Of a DNA stretch of 64,000 bases, positions 8,512 to 17,612 are shown one piece after another. The stretch is from positions 62,001 through 126,000 of the forward strand of contig JACDOF010000006.1 of the NCBI GenBank assembly GCA_017656235.1, written 5' to 3'. This DNA comes from Brevibacillus sp. (GTDB taxonomy: Bacteria; Bacillota; Bacilli; Brevibacillales; Brevibacillaceae). The position numbers were made by a program, and so were the translations under genes. How positions within the stretch are numbered: the stretch's first letter is position 1; each line of letters opens with the position of its first letter. A model generated the notes under the pieces. That model saw nothing but the letters and a program-made list of their open reading frames with translations. It had not been told where the DNA came from and did not search any database.

Positions 8512-9552
8512 CTAGCGGGCCGGCTTCGATAGAGCGGCCACCCGCGTCATGAACAGCTCCAGCGCCAACTGCTTGTCTACTTGTCCCGATTTGATGCGAA
8601 AATCTTCTTCTGCCAACAGCCCCAACAAGTGGCGCAGGGATGCTTCGTCAAAGCAGCGCGTCTGCTCTATCGCTTTTTTCACCACGAATGGATGCACCTT
8701 TAACATTCCGGCCAACTGCTGCTGACTGTAGCCGCGCGGCGCCCACAGCTTGACATGAAGCAGCAGGCGGAACTGCCGGGCCAACAGCGCCAAAAGTTTG
8801 AGCGGCTCTTCACCGGTGAGGAGACAATCGTACAGCGTGCGAAACGCTTCCGGCAGCCGACCAGCGACAACAGCGTCAACCAACCGGAAAACATCCAGTT
8901 CCAGCGTTCGCGGTGTTACTTGTTCAATCGCTTCTTCGGTTACGGTACGACTCGCTGCCCCCAGGTACAGGGAGAGCTTCTCCAGTTCATTGTGCAAAAG
9001 CCGCAGATCGCTTCCTACCCGCTCGATCAGATGCTGCGCCTGATCCCGTTCCATCGTCAAGTCCAGTTTCCTGGCCCGCCGCTGCACCCACGACAACAGA
9101 TCGTGGTCACGAAGCGGCAAAAACGGCAGCATGACCGCCTTTTGCTTCAGGGTTTTTATCAGCTTCTTTCGCTCGTCCAGCTTGTCCGCCTCAACCCGCA
9201 GCAGCAAGCTGGTGTAGGCCGGGGGGGTTTCCAGGTAACGCTCCAGCGCCCCGAGATCGTGCTCCAGCTTGGACGGCGGCCTGGCTCCGGTGAGAAAATA
9301 GGCATTGCTGGCAATAACCAGCCGGTGCTCGGCTAAAAACGGCAGTGTTTCGGCATCCTCCAGTACAGCCTTCAACGGCACTTCCGCACAGTCGTAGTGG
9401 CTGACGTTTAAATCCAAACTGTCCGCCGGAACCATTTCACTTTTGGCGAAAGAGACGAACTCGTCCATCAGAAACGTCTCTGTACCGTACAGGACGTATA
9501 CCGGTGCGAACTGCTTCTGTTTGATCGCTTGCACGGCAGCGCGCAGAGGCAT
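8512..9552 (-). CDS. holA: DNA polymerase III delta subunit
   Basis: HolA (YqeN) opens the sliding clamp within the clamp loader. The 346-residue protein begins MPLRAAVQAIKQKQFAPVYVLYGTETFLMDEF, with the typical VLYG-E-FL motif, and later YLETPPAYTSLLLRVEADKLDERKKL and the LLALLARQFRLLL segment of domain III. Length is normal. In Bacillus it sits between comEC and rpsT; here a sigma/anti-sigma pair separates it from comEC and the glycerate island from rpsT. The ATG has GGAGGAAA just upstream. Confidence 0.96.
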   Translation of the reverse strand: MPLRAAVQAIKQKQFAPVYVLYGTETFLMDEFVSFAKSEMVPADSLDLNVSHYDCAEVPLKAVLEDAETLPFLAEHRLVIASNAYFLTGARPPSKLEHDLGALERYLETPPAYTSLLLRVEADKLDERKKLIKTLKQKAVMLPFLPLRDHDLLSWVQRRARKLDLTMERDQAQHLIERVGSDLRLLHNELEKLSLYLGAASRTVTEEAIEQVTPRTLELDVFRLVDAVVAGRLPEAFRTLYDCLLTGEEPLKLLALLARQFRLLLHVKLWAPRGYSQQQLAGMLKVHPFVVKKAIEQTRCFDEASLRHLLGLLAEEDFRIKSGQVDKQLALELFMTRVAALSKPAR

Positions 9553-9636
9553 CGGCGTTTCCTCCTCTTCTCCAACTCTTCATCCAAGTATAGCATAAAC
9601 AGACGTGCTCACCAGTCCTCTTGTCCCACTGGACAC

Positions 9637-9682
9637 GAAAGGACGCCACACATTCCCTGAGCGGAATGAATGGCGTCCTTTC
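9637..9682. terminator. Long near-perfect hairpin between the anti-sigma gene and holA
   Basis: GAAAGGACGCCA (9637-9648) pairs with TGGCGTCCTTTC (9671-9682), and CATTCC with GGAATG inside, separated by a two-base mismatch on each side and a 6-base loop. No long T run follows on the minus strand, so it may be a weak terminator, a processing hairpin or part of a small repeat. The rest of the 280-base gap (9553-9833) shows no gene; the small yqzM gene sometimes found here was not seen. Confidence 0.5.
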
Positions 9683-9833
9683 CAACAATCGTAACGTCTG
9701 GAGAAAAAAGCCCGGGTCCTTTCTCCCCAAACGGAAAGCGGGGGGTGCTTGGTACTGACATCATATGTGAACGAAGAAAAAAGCGTGCACATCCTCCCCG
9801 CCCATTTTTGCATCCGTCGGGGGATCCCAAGGT

Positions 9834-10988
9834 TCAGTCCTTCCCGCCAACAGTGCGAAACAGCTTCTCCACATCAATTTCAATGTGCAGATTCACTTTT
9901 GGCCGCTTCTCATCCTCGTCATCATCGTCACGATCTTCGTCCCGTTCATCGTCCTGCTTGCGTGAATCACTCTCTCCACCTTTACCGGTCTGCTTCTGCC
10001 ATGTCCCCGGTTTTTGATCATCTTTCTCTTGTTTCTTTGTTTGTTTTTCTTCTTCTTTCTTGTCTTTCTCTGCTCTCTTCTGCGCTTGTTTGTCCTGGTT
10101 TCCGGCGGCCGGATTCCGTCTCAGCGGTGATTCGTGCTTTTCCTCATCCGTCTCGCGTTCTTTCAGGACGCCAAACGCTCCCTGCCTTACCGCTCCTCGG
10201 TTGTTTTGCCTGTACTCATCTGATGCCGCTGCAGAGGCTTTCCCTGTCTTGGATGCGGAGGCTTGCGATTTACCGTCTTCTGGTCGTTGCGAAGCAGATT
10301 GGTGACGATCAGGCGTGCCCTTCCCAGTCGGCTCACCATGAGCAGGCTGGGCTGGGGTCGATTGGCTTTGCTCCGGTTTGCTCTCAGGTGATGTTTCCAT
10401 CTGCTGTTTTTGTCCGGATGCATCTGTATTATCTTCTGCAACTGTTGGCTCGGGCATCTTTGGTGCCGCGGTTTCCGTGTTTTCTGATTCGCCGGATTCT
10501 GGCCCTGCCGCGTTTACCTGGCCCTGGCTGACGATACGCGGTTGTGGGCCGGCACCACTCTCCTGATTGCGATCCCATTGCCCCCATCCATTGGACAGCC
10601 AAAACAATCCAAACAGGAGAGAAGCCGCCATCACGCCGGTACCCGCTTTCGCCAACCAGACCCCATAGGAACGTCGATGGTGAACGGAAGCGACAGCCTC
10701 TATCTGTTTGGGCTGAAGATGGACGTCTTCCGGCTTCCGTTCCGGCTGGACCGTTCCTGGTGACGAAGGGTCATCTGCCGTAATCTGCGGCAGTATCGCA
10801 TCGACCAGACTGAAAGGAGGGGAGATACGCGGCAGCTCTGCCAGTTGGGCGGACACCCGCTTAAGCCGGCTGTACACCAGCTGAAGGTCCGGGTCTTGAC
10901 GCAACAGAAGGTGAAGCTGCTGTTTTTCCCGGGCGCTCAGATCGCCGTCCAAGTCGCGCTGGATCAACTCCATCACTTCGTCGTTCAT
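9834..10988 (-). CDS. Membrane-anchored anti-sigma factor with long disordered tail
   Basis: Its first about 70 residues (MNDEVMELIQRDLDGDLSAREKQQ) look like the helical N-terminal domain of anti-sigma factors, without a clear zinc-binding HxxxCxxC motif. A single membrane segment (about residues 110-130, GTGVMAASLLFGLFWL) is followed by about 230 residues that are low in complexity, rich in Gln, Ser, Glu, Lys and Asp, ending in the acidic DDERDEDRDDDDEDE and a short ordered tail. Start codon overlaps the sigma stop (TGATG), so the two are co-translated. Expected to hold the ECF sigma factor at the membrane until an envelope signal arrives. Confidence 0.8.
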   Translation of the reverse strand: MNDEVMELIQRDLDGDLSAREKQQLHLLLRQDPDLQLVYSRLKRVSAQLAELPRISPPFSLVDAILPQITADDPSSPGTVQPERKPEDVHLQPKQIEAVASVHHRRSYGVWLAKAGTGVMAASLLFGLFWLSNGWGQWDRNQESGAGPQPRIVSQGQVNAAGPESGESENTETAAPKMPEPTVAEDNTDASGQKQQMETSPESKPEQSQSTPAQPAHGEPTGKGTPDRHQSASQRPEDGKSQASASKTGKASAAASDEYRQNNRGAVRQGAFGVLKERETDEEKHESPLRRNPAAGNQDKQAQKRAEKDKKEEEKQTKKQEKDDQKPGTWQKQTGKGGESDSRKQDDERDEDRDDDDEDEKRPKVNLHIEIDVEKLFRTVGGKD

Positions 10989-11533
10989 CACCCAACCCCC
11001 CCTTTCTCGTAATCGTGAAGTAGTTCTTGAAGCTGCTGCCTGGCCCGAAAAAGATAAGATTTGACGGTGTTCAGCGGGAGCTCCAATGCCTCAGCAATCT
11101 CCTGATAGGAAAAATCCTGCAGGTAGCGAAGCACGATTACCGTCCGGTACTGCTCCGGCAGCTTCTGGATCGCGCTGTGCACATCATTTGACAGACTGGT
11201 CAGCAGGATTTCGTCTTCCACATTGTTTTTGTCGGCCAGCACCAACTGGTGCTCCTCAAGAGAAACCGCATCCTTTCTGGAACGAAATCTGTCCATGCAA
11301 ATATTGCTGACGATTCGCTGGACCCAGGTCGAAAACTTCGCCTTTTCCTGAAACAGGTGGATTTTTTGATAAATCCGAATCAGCGCTTCTTGAGAGGCGT
11401 CAAGCGCGTCTTGTTCATTTCCCAGGATGTAGAAAGCGCTGCGGTAAACAGAGGTTTCAATCGAACGAAGCAGCTCGACCAGGGCATCGTGATCGCCTGC
11501 CTGAGCTCTCCTGACCAGCTCTGCTTCACCCAT
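10988..11533 (-). CDS. ECF-type RNA polymerase sigma factor
   Basis: A 181-residue sigma-70 family factor of group IV. Region 2 is visible as YILGNEQDALDASQEALIRIYQKI and FSTWVQRIVSNICMDRFRSRK, region 4 as LPEQYRTVIVLRYLQDFSYQEIAEALELPLNTVKSYLFRARQQL. It is followed directly by its membrane anti-sigma factor, so it likely responds to envelope stress. It resembles SigW/SigX/SigV type factors but I cannot assign one. No self-recognised promoter could be identified upstream. Confidence 0.92.
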   Translation of the reverse strand: MGEAELVRRAQAGDHDALVELLRSIETSVYRSAFYILGNEQDALDASQEALIRIYQKIHLFQEKAKFSTWVQRIVSNICMDRFRSRKDAVSLEEHQLVLADKNNVEDEILLTSLSNDVHSAIQKLPEQYRTVIVLRYLQDFSYQEIAEALELPLNTVKSYLFRARQQLQELLHDYEKGGVG

Positions 11534-11590
11534 GCATTACGTCTCTCCTCCCTTACTGACGTGACGCTGCTCGGAAAGGTTGCAAACTGC

Positions 11591-13996
11591 TCATTTATTT
11601 TGTATCTGCCATTCCATTCCATCAGGTCGTATGATCAGTGTGATGGCGCCCTGCTGATCTGTCCGATATACGGCGGCACCCGACGCTTTCAACCGCTGAA
11701 TCACATCAGGTGACGGGTGCCCATAACGATTGCCGCGGCCGGCTGAAATGACAGCCGCTTCAGGCTTGATCTGCTCCAAAAAAGCCGTCGTCGTGGACGT
11801 ATTGCTGCCGTGGTGAGCTACTTTCAGCACGTCCACGCGAGCGAGCGGCGACCCAACGTTATGTACCAACTGGTGTTCGGCTGTCTGCTCGATATCACCG
11901 GTGAACAGCACGTTGGTACCGTATGCGGAAAGCAGCAGGACGACCGAAGCATCATTCTCACGCTCTTCTCCGGCAAGGTTGGTTGGATCGGGCCAAAGCC
12001 ATGTCCACTCCACCTGCGGCGCATCCTCCCAGCGCATCCCTGGTCGACCGGTGAACAGCGGGACGTGCCGCCTCACCAAGTTATCCAGCAGTTCTGTTTC
12101 CCCTCTGGCAGGAGGTGTCCCGTTTAGCAAAGCGGCGGCAACCGGAAAATGGGCGGCGACAGCAAACAAGCCGCCAATGTGATCCTGGTCACCATGGGTC
12201 ACCACCAGCCGATCAATCTCTTCGATGCCGCGGGAGCGTAAAAAGGGTACGACGACATCTTTGCCAGGCTCAAACGGATCTTTTTTCTCTCTCCACGATT
12301 CTCGCTTGGCAAACTGAACGATACCGCCGCCGTCAATTAAGTATACTGTTTTTTTTGCCACTTCGACAACAATGGAATCCCCCTGGCCCACGTCGAGAAA
12401 GGTGATTCGCACTTCATCGGTCCCGGAAAACGGCTGCCTCGCCGCGACCAAAAGCAGGGCCAGCGTCAGTGCGTACAGCACCACATCGCGGCTGCGCTGA
12501 AAACCGCGGCTCCAGGCGAACGGAACGGCAACGAGCCAGACAGCGTAGGCGACCAGCCACCACCCATGGGGATGCGGCCAATGGGAAAACGGCACCGGCT
12601 GCTCTGACAGCCACATGAGCATCCGCTGCAGCGGCTGCAGCAGCAGATGCAGGAGTTGAGCGGGCAGCAGCCCGAGCGATTCCTGAAGAAACGAAAGAAG
12701 CAGTGCGATATAACCCCCCGGCAGCACCACCGCCGATAAGAACGGCACCACCAGCAAATTCAGAAACAAGGAAAGCGGCGAAAACTGGTGAAACCAGTAA
12801 ACAAGGAAGGGAAACGAGACAAGTGAAGCGGCACTGGTCACGGCAATGGCAGTGCGCAGCCAGCGCATGCGCGGATACGGCAGATGGCTGATCAGCGGAA
12901 CGTAGACGATCAGCCCCAATGTGACAGCAAAGGAGAGTTGAAAGCCAATCTGCCATAGTTGAAACGGGTCAACAAGCAGCATCAACAGCAGGGCAATTCC
13001 CCATACCTCGCGGACATCAAGCCGTTTGCGCCGCTTGATCGCCCACAGGCCGAGCCCGCCCATCAACCCGGCACGCACAGCGGACGGGCTGGCTCCGACC
13101 AGGAGTACGTACACGCCAATAAAGGCGATGGCAATGGTGAGGGCGCTTCCGCGTCTCACGCCCATCCGCTCCAGCAGCCACAAAAAGCAGGTACTGACCA
13201 TGGTCACGTGCAGCCCGGAGATGGCCAGCACGTGAATCAGTCCCAGGTCCGCGTAGCTGTCGGCAAGTCGCGGCTCGACCTCCTGACGAAGTCCCAGCAG
13301 CAGCGATTTCATGAAACCTGCTGTTTCCTGGTTTGTAAACAACGTATCCAACCGCTCTGCCAACTGCATCTGCCATGACTCAAACTGTGCAGCCAGCCCC
13401 CCTCCGTCCGTCCTGGACAGCACACGGGAGAAGTCCGATTGGGCCAACACGTAGACGCCCTGCCAGCGCAAGTAGCGAGCGTAGTCAAATGCGTGAGGAT
13501 TTCTCGCTCCTTCCGGCAAAACCAGGTCAGCCTTCATCGTCACCCGGTCTCCCGAGCGCCATTGCCCCACGATTGGCAGCTGTGTTTCCGCTTCCAACTT
13601 CAGCCTGCATGCGACTTGCTCAGCAGGGAACAGCTGTTGGGCCGCATTCCCTGCCCGCAACGTGTCGACATCGAAAAAAAATCGAACCGTATCCCCATCC
13701 CGCTGCGGCAGTGATGCAATCCTGCCGGACAGCTCAAGGGAAGCCTCTTCGGCAGCATATTGGATCAGGGCAGATGTGTGCCAGTGGTCGTAAAGGTAAT
13801 AGTAGCCGCCAGCAGCCAGTGCGGCACACAGCCAGATCGCTCCCTTGCGGAAGGGAGCAGCCAGGAGCAGCACGGCGCAGACGAGAATGCCGCCGGCAGT
13901 CAAAAACAGATAAACAGGAAGATAGGCAGCGGTTGTGATCCCTGCCGCCGCCCATATGCTGTACAGGAAAAAGGAATGCTGATTGCCGCCCGCCAT
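11591..13996 (-). CDS. comEC: Competence DNA channel protein ComEC
   Basis: ComEC forms the membrane channel for single-stranded DNA during transformation. The 801-residue protein starts with membrane segments and an OB-like domain, has the competence domain core (FMKSLLLGLRQEVEPRLADSY, LIHVLAISGLHVTMVSTCF), and ends with a metallo-beta-lactamase-type nuclease domain (ITFLDVGQGDSIVVE, VVTHGDQDHIGGLFAV, KVAHHGSNTST). The ATG at 13996 gives the usual length and has GGGGGAG before it; upstream in-frame codons lack support. Here it is not in an operon with comEA: asnB intervenes and comEA is on the other strand. Confidence 0.95.
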   Translation of the reverse strand: MAGGNQHSFFLYSIWAAAGITTAAYLPVYLFLTAGGILVCAVLLLAAPFRKGAIWLCAALAAGGYYYLYDHWHTSALIQYAAEEASLELSGRIASLPQRDGDTVRFFFDVDTLRAGNAAQQLFPAEQVACRLKLEAETQLPIVGQWRSGDRVTMKADLVLPEGARNPHAFDYARYLRWQGVYVLAQSDFSRVLSRTDGGGLAAQFESWQMQLAERLDTLFTNQETAGFMKSLLLGLRQEVEPRLADSYADLGLIHVLAISGLHVTMVSTCFLWLLERMGVRRGSALTIAIAFIGVYVLLVGASPSAVRAGLMGGLGLWAIKRRKRLDVREVWGIALLLMLLVDPFQLWQIGFQLSFAVTLGLIVYVPLISHLPYPRMRWLRTAIAVTSAASLVSFPFLVYWFHQFSPLSLFLNLLVVPFLSAVVLPGGYIALLLSFLQESLGLLPAQLLHLLLQPLQRMLMWLSEQPVPFSHWPHPHGWWLVAYAVWLVAVPFAWSRGFQRSRDVVLYALTLALLLVAARQPFSGTDEVRITFLDVGQGDSIVVEVAKKTVYLIDGGGIVQFAKRESWREKKDPFEPGKDVVVPFLRSRGIEEIDRLVVTHGDQDHIGGLFAVAAHFPVAAALLNGTPPARGETELLDNLVRRHVPLFTGRPGMRWEDAPQVEWTWLWPDPTNLAGEERENDASVVLLLSAYGTNVLFTGDIEQTAEHQLVHNVGSPLARVDVLKVAHHGSNTSTTTAFLEQIKPEAAVISAGRGNRYGHPSPDVIQRLKASGAAVYRTDQQGAITLIIRPDGMEWQIQNK

Positions 13997-14335
13997 CGCG
14001 CTCCCCCGTCCTATCAAAGGTGACGGTGGTAGCGTATCAGAGTCAAATGGGACAATAAAACAGATTCGGCCCGAGTGGGACTTACCTACTGAATTCAACG
14101 GGATAGAAGAAGGTCTTCTGCCCAAGTTCAGAACCATGGTGTCTGAACCAGGTTGTTTCGGGTCAACAATGGTAGTATGCGGGCACTACGGCCGGATAAT
14201 GGCATCATCCCGCCGCGTATCCCGCTGGGGCCTTGTTGTTGGGCTCTCGTCAGATTGCACGCTGCTTCATTCCATGATAGATTTAGCTATAGTGTATTCT
14301 AGGGGACTTCCCTGCGAGAGGAAGAGTCAGACATT
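13997..14335. other. Gap between comEC and asnB
   Basis: No gene is visible in these 339 bases. It must hold the divergent promoters of comEC and asnB. An interrupted palindrome around 14128-14150 (TTCAGAACCATGG and its approximate complement GTCTGAA) could be an operator, but no family is recognisable. A possible -10 (TATAGT) lies near 14288, about 45 bases before asnB. Confidence 0.4.
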
Positions 14336-16264
14336 ATGTGCGGAATTGTATCGGTATTCAACAAACGGCGAGCTCCCGTCCAGCGGGACGTGATCGAAGC
14401 GATGACACGGATGATACTGCATCGCGGCCCGGACGACGACGGTTATTTGATAGAGGATTCCATTGCGCTCGGCTTTCGCCGGCTGAGCATCATCGACGTG
14501 GCAGGCGGTCACCAGCCGCTGTCCAACGAAACCAAAGATCTCTGGATCATCGGCAACGGTGAGATCTACAACTACAAAGAACTGCAAAGCTGGCTGAAGC
14601 AGCAGGGACACGTGTTTGAAAGCGGTTCTGACATTGAGACGATCTTGCACCTGTACGAAGAAGTAGGTTTTGACGCGCCCAAACATCTGCGCGGCATGTT
14701 CGGGTTCACCATTTGGGATCAGCGCAACCGGCTGCTGTTCGGGGCGCGCGATCACTTCGGCATCAAACCCCTCTACTACACGGAGACGAACGACACGATT
14801 GCCGTCGCCAGCGAGATAAAAAGCCTGCTGGAACTGCCGGGACTGCAGCGGGAAGTGAACAAAACCTCGTTTTATCATTACCTGACCTTTCAGTACGTAC
14901 CAGATCCGGAGACCATGTACAAGGGAATCAGGCGTATTCCTCCAGGTCACAGCTTTGTCATCAAAGACGACCAGATAACGGTAACACCCTATTGGGAAGT
15001 CGTATTTGCGCCAGATGAAAGCAAGCCGTTTTCTTACTTCGTTGAAGGTACCCGCGACATCATGCTGGAGTCGGTCGACAAACACCGGATCAGCGATGTG
15101 CCGCGCGGTGCGTTTCTCTCCAGCGGCGTCGATTCCAGCAGCATCGTCGGCATGCTGCGCACATTTGAACCGGTCAAGACGTTCTCGGTCGGTTCCGACA
15201 TTCCCGGATACAGCGAATTGGAGTACGCCCGTCGAACAGCCCGGTACCTGGGGACGGAGCACCACGAGGTGGTTGTCTCCGCTGAACGGTATCTGAGCGA
15301 ACTCCCCCGGCTGATCTGGCACCAGGATGAACCGGTAGCGGATCCATCTGCTATTCTGCTCTACTTCGTCGCCGAACTGGCCAGTCAGCATGTGACCGTG
15401 GTGCTGTCCGGTGAAGGGGCGGATGAATTTTTCGGCGGGTACAACATTTACCGCGAACCGCACTCCTTGCGCATGTTTGCCCCACTCCCGCGCTGGATGA
15501 AGGGGACGATTCGGTCATTCGCCGAGAAGCTGCCTGACAATCTAAAGGGGAAAAACTTCCTGATCCGCGGTTCAAAAACGGTAGAAGAGCGCTTTTTTGG
15601 CAACGCCCTGATCTTTAGCGAAGAAATGAAAGAGCAGGTCGTCGCCGAAAGCATTCACCATTCTCCGGCATATCAGTCGCCGTTGACGGTGACGGATCAG
15701 ATCTACAAGCGAGCTGCCGATTACGACGACGTAACCAAAATGCAGTTCCTCGACATTCATACGTGGCTCAGGGGCAACATCCTGATGAAAGCGGACAAGA
15801 TGACAATGGCCAATTCTCTTGAATTGCGCGTTCCGTTTATCGACCCCAGGGTGTTTGAGTTTGCCGCCACAATCCCCACCAAGTACAAGATCGCGAACGG
15901 CACGACCAAGCATGTGCTGCGAGAAGCGATGAAAGAGTTTCTCCCGCCGGAAATCAAGACGCGTCCCAAACTGGGCTTCCCGGTACCGACGCGCTACTGG
16001 TTGAAGCAGGCGTTTTACAAATGGGCCAAAGAGCTGATCTTTGAAGCGAAAGTGGACCATTTGATCAACAAGGCGTACGTCCTCTACATGCTTGACGAAC
16101 ACCGTGAAGGGCATGCCGATTACAGCCGGAAAATCTGGACGATTCTCGTCTTTATGTTGTGGCATCAGATCTTTATCGAGCAGAAATACGACTTTGGCCC
16201 GTACGTCAGCCCGGCGGTGGAGCTCCGCCGCAAAAACGTCAAAACCCTGCAGGAAATCGGGTAA
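14336..16264 (+). CDS. asnB: Asparagine synthetase B, glutamine-hydrolysing
   Basis: Makes asparagine from aspartate, ATP and glutamine. Begins MCGIVSVFN, so the catalytic Cys2 of the class II glutaminase domain is present, followed by HRGPDDDG and the ALGFRRLSIID segment. The synthetase half has the PP-loop FLSSGVDSS (about residues 260-268) and VVLSGEGADEFFGGY. Length 642 residues, normal for the AsnB/AsnO group. AGAGGAAG lies 10 bases before the ATG. It stands between comEC and comEA, an unusual place that breaks the competence operon. Confidence 0.96.
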   Translation: MCGIVSVFNKRRAPVQRDVIEAMTRMILHRGPDDDGYLIEDSIALGFRRLSIIDVAGGHQPLSNETKDLWIIGNGEIYNYKELQSWLKQQGHVFESGSDIETILHLYEEVGFDAPKHLRGMFGFTIWDQRNRLLFGARDHFGIKPLYYTETNDTIAVASEIKSLLELPGLQREVNKTSFYHYLTFQYVPDPETMYKGIRRIPPGHSFVIKDDQITVTPYWEVVFAPDESKPFSYFVEGTRDIMLESVDKHRISDVPRGAFLSSGVDSSSIVGMLRTFEPVKTFSVGSDIPGYSELEYARRTARYLGTEHHEVVVSAERYLSELPRLIWHQDEPVADPSAILLYFVAELASQHVTVVLSGEGADEFFGGYNIYREPHSLRMFAPLPRWMKGTIRSFAEKLPDNLKGKNFLIRGSKTVEERFFGNALIFSEEMKEQVVAESIHHSPAYQSPLTVTDQIYKRAADYDDVTKMQFLDIHTWLRGNILMKADKMTMANSLELRVPFIDPRVFEFAATIPTKYKIANGTTKHVLREAMKEFLPPEIKTRPKLGFPVPTRYWLKQAFYKWAKELIFEAKVDHLINKAYVLYMLDEHREGHADYSRKIWTILVFMLWHQIFIEQKYDFGPYVSPAVELRRKNVKTLQEIG

Positions 16265-16301
16265 GACAGTCAGCAATCTGTTTGCCTCGCGGACATAAGA
16301 G

Positions 16302-16346
16302 ATGCAGCCTTGCTTCTTACAAAGAGCTGGGCTGCATTTGCTTTTT
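16302..16346 (+). terminator. Terminator of asnB
   Basis: ATGCAGCC (16302-16309) pairs with GGCTGCAT (16330-16337) across a 20-base loop, followed by TTGCTTTTTC. Position just after asnB fits a rho-independent terminator. Confidence 0.7.
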
Positions 16347-16349
16347 CAT

Positions 16350-16400
16350 GGCCAAACCTGCCAGCAAAACGGCGCATCCGCAGGGGAATCGCAGCGGGCA
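16350..16400 (+). repeat. Copy of a dispersed palindromic repeat
   Basis: About 50 bases (starting GGCCAAACCTGCCAGC, with ATCCGCAGGGGAATCGCAGC inside) recur in inverted orientation at 33538-33586 with roughly 85 percent identity judged by eye. Between asnB and comEA, non-coding. See the repeat region at 33.4-34.0 kb. Confidence 0.7.
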
Positions 16401-16485
16401 GCCGCGCATCCTGCCGTAGTTTTTTTGTGTACGCCTCTTTCTTTGTGTAGGATGAAAACAGCTACTGACAGGAGGAGGTTTTATC

Positions 16486-17250
16486 ATGCTGTATGAATGG
16501 TGGGAACGATACCGGCGACTTCTTGTCGTACTGGTGATGATCCTGCTCGCAGGCATTGCCCTGCATTTCTATCCAGAGCGGGAACGTCAGGCTGCAAGCC
16601 TTCCCTTCGCCAGCTACGTACATGCGACGACATTGGAAGAGTCGAAACAGGCAGCGGCAATCAGCAGTGAGACGGTTACGAAGGGCACTGCCACAGGAGC
16701 AAAAACGCAGGTTAAGGATGAAGACGAGGCGGCAAAGCAGCAATCTCAGCACATGTACGTTGACGTGAAGGGCAGTGTCAAGCACCCCGGTTTGTACCAG
16801 TTTGCCGAGAACGATCGAGTGCAGCACGTGATTGAGGCAGCAGGCGGATTTTTGCCGGCAGCGGATACAAGTCGAGTCAACCTGGCCCAGCCGCTTGTCG
16901 ACGGCATGGTGGTGTGGGTGCCGCAAAAAGGTGACAACAGCACTCCCCCTTTGCTTCCTGAGAGCTGCCCCTGCCAGTCTGGTACTGTTCAGGCTGGAGC
17001 GGGACAGTCCGCTGCACTGTTTTCTGGCCAAGGAACCGGCGGCTTCTCGGCAGACGGCAGGGTAAATCTGAACCGTGCCACCTTGCAGCAGTTAATGACT
17101 CTGCCTGGCATCGGCGAAACCCGTGCCCAGGCGATCATCGCTTATCGGGAACAACACGGCCCGTTTACCAGTCCGGAGCAGCTAAAAAAAGTCACCGGCA
17201 TCGGTGACAAGACATATCAGGAACTCAAAGACAAGATAGCAGCACCCTAA
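16486..17250 (+). CDS. comEA: Competence DNA receptor ComEA
   Basis: ComEA binds double-stranded DNA at the cell surface and passes it to ComEC. The 254-residue protein has an N-terminal membrane anchor (about residues 11-28), a linker, a SLBB-type domain (YVDVKGSVKHPGLYQF to VVWVPQKG, about 88-148) and a C-terminal double helix-hairpin-helix DNA-binding domain (NLNRATLQQLMTLPGIGETRAQAII and LKKVTGIGDKTYQELK). AGGAGG stands 8 bases upstream of the ATG. comEB (dCMP deaminase) is not next to it, and comEC lies on the opposite strand 2.5 kb away. Confidence 0.95.
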   Translation: MLYEWWERYRRLLVVLVMILLAGIALHFYPERERQAASLPFASYVHATTLEESKQAAAISSETVTKGTATGAKTQVKDEDEAAKQQSQHMYVDVKGSVKHPGLYQFAENDRVQHVIEAAGGFLPAADTSRVNLAQPLVDGMVVWVPQKGDNSTPPLLPESCPCQSGTVQAGAGQSAALFSGQGTGGFSADGRVNLNRATLQQLMTLPGIGETRAQAIIAYREQHGPFTSPEQLKKVTGIGDKTYQELKDKIAAP

Positions 17251-17307
17251 ACGATCCCCAAGGAGAAGGTTTGCTGAGTGCAACAACAGGCAGTGATGCA
17301 CATGACA

Positions 17308-17330
17308 CGGCACGATCCGTGCCTTTACTC
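17308..17330 (+). terminator. Possible terminator of comEA
   Basis: GGCACG-ATC-CGTGCC followed by TTTACTCC. Short, and it overlaps the 3' end of the convergent DUF485 gene, so it is tentative. Confidence 0.35.
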
Positions 17331-17612
17331 CCCTTTTTGCTGTGCAAGCATCTCTTGCTTCAGCTGCTCGCCTAACAGGTCAAAGGAGCGAGCCCTTTTC
17401 AGATACAGCAAGCAGACAATCCAGGTCATGGCAAACTGGGCAAATGCATAGAGGTAGGCCCAGTTCATCACACCCACTGCCTTCGTCTCCAGCAGATCCG
17501 TGTAGGCGGTGAGAATCGGCAGCATGAAATAAAAGACCAGAAAAAAGGTCGTGGTCGGTATGAGAAAACGTTTCTTCTTTCGCATCAGTTCGGTAAACAG
17601 CGAATGTTCCAT
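17325..17612 (-). CDS. DUF485-type small membrane protein, orphan
   Basis: A 95-residue protein with two membrane segments (about residues 17-38, LIPTTTFFLVFYFMLPIL, and 52-72, WAYLYAFAQFAMTWIVCLLY), the layout of DUF485/YjcH proteins. These usually sit directly before an ActP-like sodium:solute symporter; no such gene is near here. The ATG at 17612 is chosen since hydrophobic homology begins there and a GGGAAG site precedes it; the long in-frame upstream stretch is rich in unlikely residues and overlaps the comER control region. Function unknown. Confidence 0.7.
   Translation of the reverse strand: MEHSLFTELMRKKKRFLIPTTTFFLVFYFMLPILTAYTDLLETKAVGVMNWAYLYAFAQFAMTWIVCLLYLKRARSFDLLGEQLKQEMLAQQKGE

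Noticed and set aside
14327-15463. 378-residue frame antisense to asnB
   Set aside because: Mirrors codon structure of asnB; no start signal or family.
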